This document shows, in pieces, positions 38,159 to 41,274 of a DNA stretch of 41,274 nucleotides (position 1 is the first letter of the stretch; each line of letters opens with the position of its first letter). Below the pieces are notes generated by a model. It did not search any database. It was not told the DNA's origin and saw only the letters and a program-made list of their open reading frames with translations. A program made the translations under genes and the position numbers. Source of the DNA: a virus; IMG/VR virus record IMGVR_UViG_3300014502_000273, positions 1-41,274 of that record, one strand, 5' to 3'.

Positions 38159-38389
38159 CTACCCTCTCATCCCGACAAACTGGCTTTGGGATAGGACTGT
38201 CAACCGGATAGAATTGGCCTCAACCCTATCGATGCAACCCTTGACGTCTTTACATTCAAATCGGTAGCCCGTGTGTCCCGTAGGATTCCTGTACTCGCCC
38301 ATGATGATTGTCGAGGCCTTGTCCCACTCTTTGCCGGTATAGACGCCCTCGAAACCGCAGACTTCACAATTTACGATTTGGTTAGCCAT
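38159..38389 (-). CDS. Small zinc-finger-like early protein (76 aa)
   Basis: NCEVCGFEGVYTGKEW at the start and FECKDVKGC in the middle give CxxC and C-x6-C pairs, a zinc-knuckle arrangement. AAGGAGTAAGAGA precedes the ATG. It follows the Cro-like gene in the early operon; a transcription or replication accessory is possible. Confidence 0.65.
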   Translation of the reverse strand: MANQIVNCEVCGFEGVYTGKEWDKASTIIMGEYRNPTGHTGYRFECKDVKGCIDRVEANSIRLTVLSQSQFVGMRG

Positions 38390-38400
38390 TCTCTTACTCC

Positions 38401-38622
38401 TTACTTCGGTTTGTTACACCGTGTGGCAATTTCAGACAAAAAAAGACCCTGCCATTCCGGATAAGCTATAATTGCTTTTTCTCTGACTTCGGGTCCCATC
38501 TGGTGTTTTCCGTTCTTGATGTTGACCCAAGTGACCCTGTGAATGCCTATTTTGTCAGCGAATTGCCCATCGGTTAAATGTTCCCGTTGCTGCCTTTGTA
38601 TCAATTCATCTTGTAGTTTCAT
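38401..38622 (-). CDS. Cro-like HTH regulator
   Basis: 73 residues from ATG 38622 (75 if from 38628). An HTH spans about 18-40 (TDGQFADKIGIHRVTWVNIKNG). Divergent from the CI-like gene, it is the first gene of the leftward early operon and would repress the switch during lytic growth. No ribosome site is present; the -10-like TACATT ends 7-8 bases before the codon, pointing to a leaderless mRNA. Confidence 0.8.
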   Translation of the reverse strand: MKLQDELIQRQQREHLTDGQFADKIGIHRVTWVNIKNGKHQMGPEVREKAIIAYPEWQGLFLSEIATRCNKPK

Positions 38623-38629
38623 ACTCATT

Positions 38630-38659
38630 AATGTAACACAGTGTTACAAGGTGTGTCAA
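38630..38659 (-). promoter_or_regulatory. Early leftward promoter (pR-like)
   Basis: On the - strand TTGACA (38654-38659) is followed by an 18-bp spacer and TACATT (38630-38635). The palindrome at 38633 covers spacer and -10. It would drive cro and the early operon. Confidence 0.7.
38633..38647. promoter_or_regulatory. Operator O1 (perfect palindrome)
   Basis: GTAACACAGTGTTAC, a perfect palindrome about a central A, lies over the leftward early promoter. Confidence 0.7.
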
Positions 38660-38737
38660 GGGGTTTTTAAGGCTTTACAAAAAATATTTTCTAGCTACAA
38701 ATTACGTTCTTTTACATATATAATTCACCTGATAAAT

Positions 38738-38750
38738 AGAACATTGTTCT
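38738..38750. promoter_or_regulatory. Operator O2 (palindrome)
   Basis: AGAACATTGTTCT, a perfect palindrome about a central T. It shares the AACA...TGTT core with O1 and lies before the repressor promoter. Confidence 0.6.
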
Positions 38751-38778
38751 TGTTGTACTTGTAACATTGTGCTACAAT
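38750..38778 (+). promoter_or_regulatory. Repressor promoter (pRM-like)
   Basis: TTGTTG (38750-38755), 17-bp spacer, TACAAT (38773-38778), then 7 bases to the ATG at 38786: a leaderless repressor transcript is predicted. Confidence 0.6.
38761..38775. promoter_or_regulatory. Operator O3
   Basis: GTAACATTGTGCTAC, an imperfect version of O1, overlaps the repressor -10 and spacer and would allow autoregulation. Confidence 0.6.
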
Positions 38779-38785
38779 TTAAAAC

Positions 38786-39445
38786 ATGAAGTGGTGGTTA
38801 CGAATAAAACAATTACGTGAAGAACGCCATTGGATTCAGCAAGATATAGAGGAAAGGGCAGGCATTAAACATAGCCATTATTCACGTATCGAACTCGGTC
38901 ATTATCAGAGTCTAAAAGATGATGTGAGAATCGCATTAGCTCGTGCATTTGAAATGACACCTGAAGCCTTTTCAGCGTATATATATGGTTTTGAAAATCC
39001 TCAAAAATCCAGTGACACAGACCTCATCTTTGAACTTGACAAGCGTATAAAAGTTTTACCTATTCATATTATCGGTTACATCAACGCCGGTATTCCGGCA
39101 CCAGCTGAAGCGATTGACCTGGGAAATACCTATGTGGAAAAAGATAAGATTAGCGGAGTGAAGAATTTGGAAAAGGTATTCGGTTTACGCATTCGTGGCG
39201 ACAGCCTCGTGGGTGACAAAATCAACAACGGTGATGATGTTGTTATCGAACCAGATCCGGACCTGGTAGAAGGGAAAATATACGCGGTCAAGATTCAGGG
39301 GGAATTCGTCGCCCGGCACGTCCACCGAGAAAACGGCTACGTCATTCTTACTTCATCAAACGGTAAATACGAAAAGATGAAAGTTGAAGAACTGGAAATG
39401 GTAGGTAGAATAATCTGGTCGCAACCGCCTGGCACGAAACATTAA
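38786..39445 (+). CDS. CI-like repressor, HTH plus S24 domain
   Basis: 219 residues. HTH at about 14-40 (WIQQDIEERAGIKHSHYSRI), then an S24/LexA-type domain with the Ala-Gly cleavage site A101-G102 (YINAGIPAPAEA) and Ser140 in LRIRGDSLVGD. The position that normally carries the catalytic Lys is Arg177 in EFVARHV. It would keep the prophage silent by binding the operators between it and the Cro-like gene. Only rightward gene of the immunity region. No ribosome site precedes the ATG. Confidence 0.88.
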   Translation: MKWWLRIKQLREERHWIQQDIEERAGIKHSHYSRIELGHYQSLKDDVRIALARAFEMTPEAFSAYIYGFENPQKSSDTDLIFELDKRIKVLPIHIIGYINAGIPAPAEAIDLGNTYVEKDKISGVKNLEKVFGLRIRGDSLVGDKINNGDDVVIEPDPDLVEGKIYAVKIQGEFVARHVHRENGYVILTSSNGKYEKMKVEELEMVGRIIWSQPPGTKH

Positions 39446-39489
39446 ATTGCCCTGCTGCTTTTACGCTCGGTCAGGATTGAAACATTAAA
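39436..39489. repeat. Two 11-bp direct repeats near attR
   Basis: GAAACATTAAA occurs at 39436-39446 and 39479-39489, between the repressor end and attR. Possible integrase arm or directionality-factor sites. Confidence 0.4.
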
Positions 39490-39502
39490 AAAAGAATAAA
39501 AA

Positions 39503-39528
39503 GGAGTGCGAAAAGTACTCCGTTTTTA
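39503..39528 (+). terminator. Terminator of repressor gene
   Basis: GGAGT/ACTCC with a short loop, followed by GTTTTTAG, 58 bp after the repressor stop. Confidence 0.7.
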
Positions 39529-39535
39529 GCTGATT

Positions 39536-39551
39536 TAGAACGCTTGTTCTA
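39536..39551. promoter_or_regulatory. LexA/Cheo-box-like palindrome beside attR
   Basis: TAGAACGCTTGTTCTA has GAAC-N4-GTTC spacing as in Gram-positive LexA boxes and resembles O2. It lies 14 bp from attR. No gene start follows, so the purpose is unclear. Confidence 0.4.
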
Positions 39552-39565
39552 GGTTTTTAAGGGAT

Positions 39566-39614
39566 TGCCTTCTAAGCAGCGGGTCGGGCGTTCGAATCGC
39601 CCCTGGGATACCAC
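39566..39614 (+). repeat. attR core (49-bp direct repeat)
   Basis: Identical to 1470-1518 within the tRNA-Arg. It has only the anticodon-loop to CCA part, so it is not a functional tRNA. It also forms the left end of a second, decayed element. Confidence 0.92.
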
Positions 39615-39644
39615 TAGCCCAGCTTCAAAGTGTTCACAAACTAA

Positions 39645-39841
39645 ATCCTGGAGCAATTCCTTAGTTCCAGGGCGTCAGGTACAAGCTACAAAACTGTCAG
39701 AGTCTACCATCTAGCACTAGACAGATTTATTAACTACCCATTAACCACTGAAGGCATAAACAGCTATCTAAACTCCCTGACCTGCGGAAATCTAAGCACA
39801 ACTATTACCGATGCATTAATACCCTGGGGCGTTGGACGTAA
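39645..39841 (+). pseudogene. Tyrosine integrase fragment (frameshifted)
   Basis: The frame ILEQFLSSRASGTSYKTVRV then YHLALDRFINYPLTTEGINS is a phage-integrase core-binding domain; a shift near 39795 leads to HNYYRCINTLGRWT and a stop at 39839. The catalytic domain is missing. It differs clearly from the active integrase at 1554 and sits right after an att core, so it comes from another element that used the same tRNA. Confidence 0.75.
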
Positions 39842-40154
39842 AGCAAAGGCGCGCTGCTGGTGACCGCCGGCGTCCATCGCTCTCAGTGGTTCGTCAGTGC
39901 AAATTGTTGGATATCAGCCGCTCCGGACTGTATTAGTCCGGACTACAACATAATATGTGGTACAACTAATGGGGGCAGATCACTCTTGCCGCGAAGCTAA
40001 ACACAGGGACCTTTGAAGCTATTTTACCATAGCAATCTGCCTAAGTCTCAGTTTGATATGGGAAATGCGGGTTAAGATTAGGCCGATTGCTTACTCTAAA
40101 TAGACCGATACGTGTTTACCCTGCCACATGGTTCATTCTATGTCTGTATGCAAC
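39842..40154. other. Noncoding decayed element segment
   Basis: No convincing gene. A perfect 8-bp hairpin TCCGGACT/AGTCCGGA lies at 39922-39942 without a T-tract. Confidence 0.5.
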
Positions 40155-40664
40155 TTATGGTATTAGGTATTTGGAATTAGCTCCAAATATTTTTACTAAT
40201 TTTATCTTATTTGAGAAATTAAGATGTAAAGTAATTTCGCCTGTTTCTTGATAAGCGAGTTTCGTGAAAACCCATGCGTGAACAACATCATCTAGCGTTC
40301 GTGCAACCTGTACTCCCGATGCATCATATCCCACTGCAGATATATAAACTAAATCGTATTCTGGGTCAATATTTAAAATGTCAATGGTTATTGATAGAAT
40401 TGGGTCGCCGATTTGAACTGAATAATTGGGTACCATTTGGTCGTATCGTATAGAACTAGCAGTTTTTTCAATCTGAACATTTTCCAGTAAGACCTTTGAT
40501 AATTCACCATCACCCCAGGGAGTTGTTAATGCACTACCCGGGCTTGGTATAACTGCAATTTCCATATTTCCAGGTTGGATCCGATTAATTAAAAACCAGA
40601 TGCCGATTCCCAATAAAGCCATACCAATAACAAGTAAACCCACCGTGAAAGTCTTTACTCTCAA
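40155..40664 (-). CDS. Membrane-anchored hypothetical protein
   Basis: About 169 residues: a single N-terminal TM helix (VGLLVIGMALLGIGIWFLI) and an outside beta-rich domain (SVQIGDPILSITIDILNIDP, VYISAVGYDASGVQVARTL). GAGGTG lies before TTG 40664; GTG at 40670 is an alternative start inside that site. It is the only intact gene of the second element. Function unknown. Confidence 0.65.
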   Translation of the reverse strand: MRVKTFTVGLLVIGMALLGIGIWFLINRIQPGNMEIAVIPSPGSALTTPWGDGELSKVLLENVQIEKTASSIRYDQMVPNYSVQIGDPILSITIDILNIDPEYDLVYISAVGYDASGVQVARTLDDVVHAWVFTKLAYQETGEITLHLNFSNKIKLVKIFGANSKYLIP

Positions 40665-40670
40665 TTTCAC

Positions 40671-41004
40671 CTCATGTATATAAATTATTTTTTGGCAATG
40701 TTTTCTAGTGTTTTAGTGATGATAGGACCTGGGCGGCATATCTTTCGGCCAAAGGAATATAATGAGTAGCTCGATTCTATCACTACTTAAGTAGTAATAC
40801 AAGATAAATTTATTGAGTAAAGATATTCTCATATCATATAGGCACGAATCGCCCCTGGGATACCACTTTTTGAAGCTAAAAATTGGCTAAAGATAATAGA
40901 GCTTTTAGCGTTTGTTGATTAAAATTTACTCTATTCCAATTTAGAGCAGATAAGTCGATTTATACTGACTTTAGCTTCTGCAGCTTGAATAGCAAGTCTA
41001 GCTA
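40671..41004. other. AT-rich intergenic region containing third att copy
   Basis: No gene seen. Contains the 22-bp tRNA 3'-end copy at 40845-40866 and several GCTAAAA-type short repeats just after it. Confidence 0.5.
40845..40866 (+). repeat. Third, truncated att copy (22 bp)
   Basis: Identical to 1497-1518 of the tRNA-Arg (T-arm to CCA plus one base). It marks the right end of the older tandem element that begins at attR 39566. Confidence 0.8.
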
Positions 41005-41223
41005 TTATATCCTATGTTTTCCGCATGATTGACTTAATAAACATTCAACTGGATAATATCGTAAATCGCATTTTGCAAATGCCAAAATACCAGTATTAAC
41101 AAGGCGAATCGTGAATGGTGAGTGAGAACCGGATAAATATTGAGAAACTGAGGATGATGTTATTAAATCGATTAAACCAGCTGAAGTGGGTAAGACTTCG
41201 AATTGCCCCATGGTACCACCCAA
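41005..41223 (-). CDS. Doubtful small ORF (72 aa)
   Basis: An open frame (GQFEVLPTSAGLIDLITSSS, SPFTIRLVNTGILAFAKCD) directly after the end of the flanking chromosomal gene. No good ribosome site is present. It may be a fragment of a degraded gene or noncoding. Confidence 0.3.
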   Translation of the reverse strand: MGGTMGQFEVLPTSAGLIDLITSSSVSQYLSGSHSPFTIRLVNTGILAFAKCDLRYYPVECLLSQSCGKHRI

Positions 41224-41224
41224 T

Positions 41225-41274
41225 TTATTCTTTTTCCGTCAGGAATGCGTGCGCTTTCTCCAGCAGTTCGGGTA
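41225..41274 (-). CDS. 3' end of chromosomal gene (partial)
   Basis: The last 16 codons of a leftward gene (PELLEKAHAFLTEKE then TAA) enter from beyond the window. The fragment is too short to name. Confidence 0.5.
   Translation of the reverse strand, partial: PELLEKAHAFLTEKE

Noticed and set aside
38738-38750. Operator O2 as a standard LexA box
   Set aside because: Spacing is GAAC-N3-GTTC, one base shorter than the Gram-positive LexA box; a repressor operator is more likely.
39566-39614. Second tRNA-Arg gene at attR
   Set aside because: Only the 3' 49 bp are present; the acceptor 5' strand and D-arm are missing.
39922-39942. Hairpin as a terminator in the decayed element
   Set aside because: Perfect stem but no T-tract and no gene ending there.

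Overview
The window is a bacterial chromosome segment carrying an almost complete 38.1-kb temperate phage integrated in a tRNA-Arg(UCU) gene. The host cannot be named from this sequence. Strong AGGAGG-type ribosome sites, frequent TTG starts, moderate GC, a glycerate kinase of the MOFRL type and a PPC/DUF296 protein fit a Bacillota- or Chloroflexota-like bacterium, but this is a weak inference.

Left flank (1-1517): the 3' part of a glycerate 2-kinase gene, a PPC-domain gene and the intact tRNA-Arg. The 3' 49 bp of the tRNA (1470-1518) recur at 39566-39614 and bound the prophage as attL and attR. A tyrosine integrase lies just inside attL on the + strand. Nearly all other phage genes are on the - strand and read right to left from the immunity region near 38.7 kb.

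Reading the prophage in transcription order. A CI-like repressor (+) and a Cro-like gene (-) face each other across an operator/promoter region with apparently leaderless starts. An early block (38.4-26.97 kb) follows: small zinc-binding proteins, a tRNA-like element flanked by direct repeats, a gp3/RDF-like protein, ParB, DUF5131, an ASCH protein, an AAA+ ATPase, a lambda-O-type initiator with iterons inside its gene, a DnaC-like loader and a DUF1064 nuclease. A 330-bp noncoding segment between terminator hairpins precedes a ParB-methyltransferase fusion and the packaging genes (two TerS-like proteins, then TerL).

The head module is Mu-like: gp29 portal fused to gpF, gpI protease with an in-frame nested scaffold start, a decoration protein and gpT capsid. 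It continues with connector genes and an 816-aa protein carrying sixteen 20-21-residue repeats. The tail module looks siphoviral (tube, chaperones, tape measure, Tal-like protein, collar fibre, no sheath). A lysis region with membrane proteins and an HExxH metallopeptidase follows. Two small + strand genes at 3.7 and 10.6 kb look like morons.

Right flank (39615-41274): a decayed second element with an integrase fragment, a lipid-anchored-or-membrane-type hypothetical protein and a third, 22-bp copy of the tRNA 3' end, then the end of a chromosomal gene. The most striking signals are five dispersed copies of a 16-bp parS-like palindrome in a phage that encodes ParB, the iteron origin, the repeat protein, the repeat-flanked tRNA-like element, and the repressor with Arg at the catalytic Lys position.
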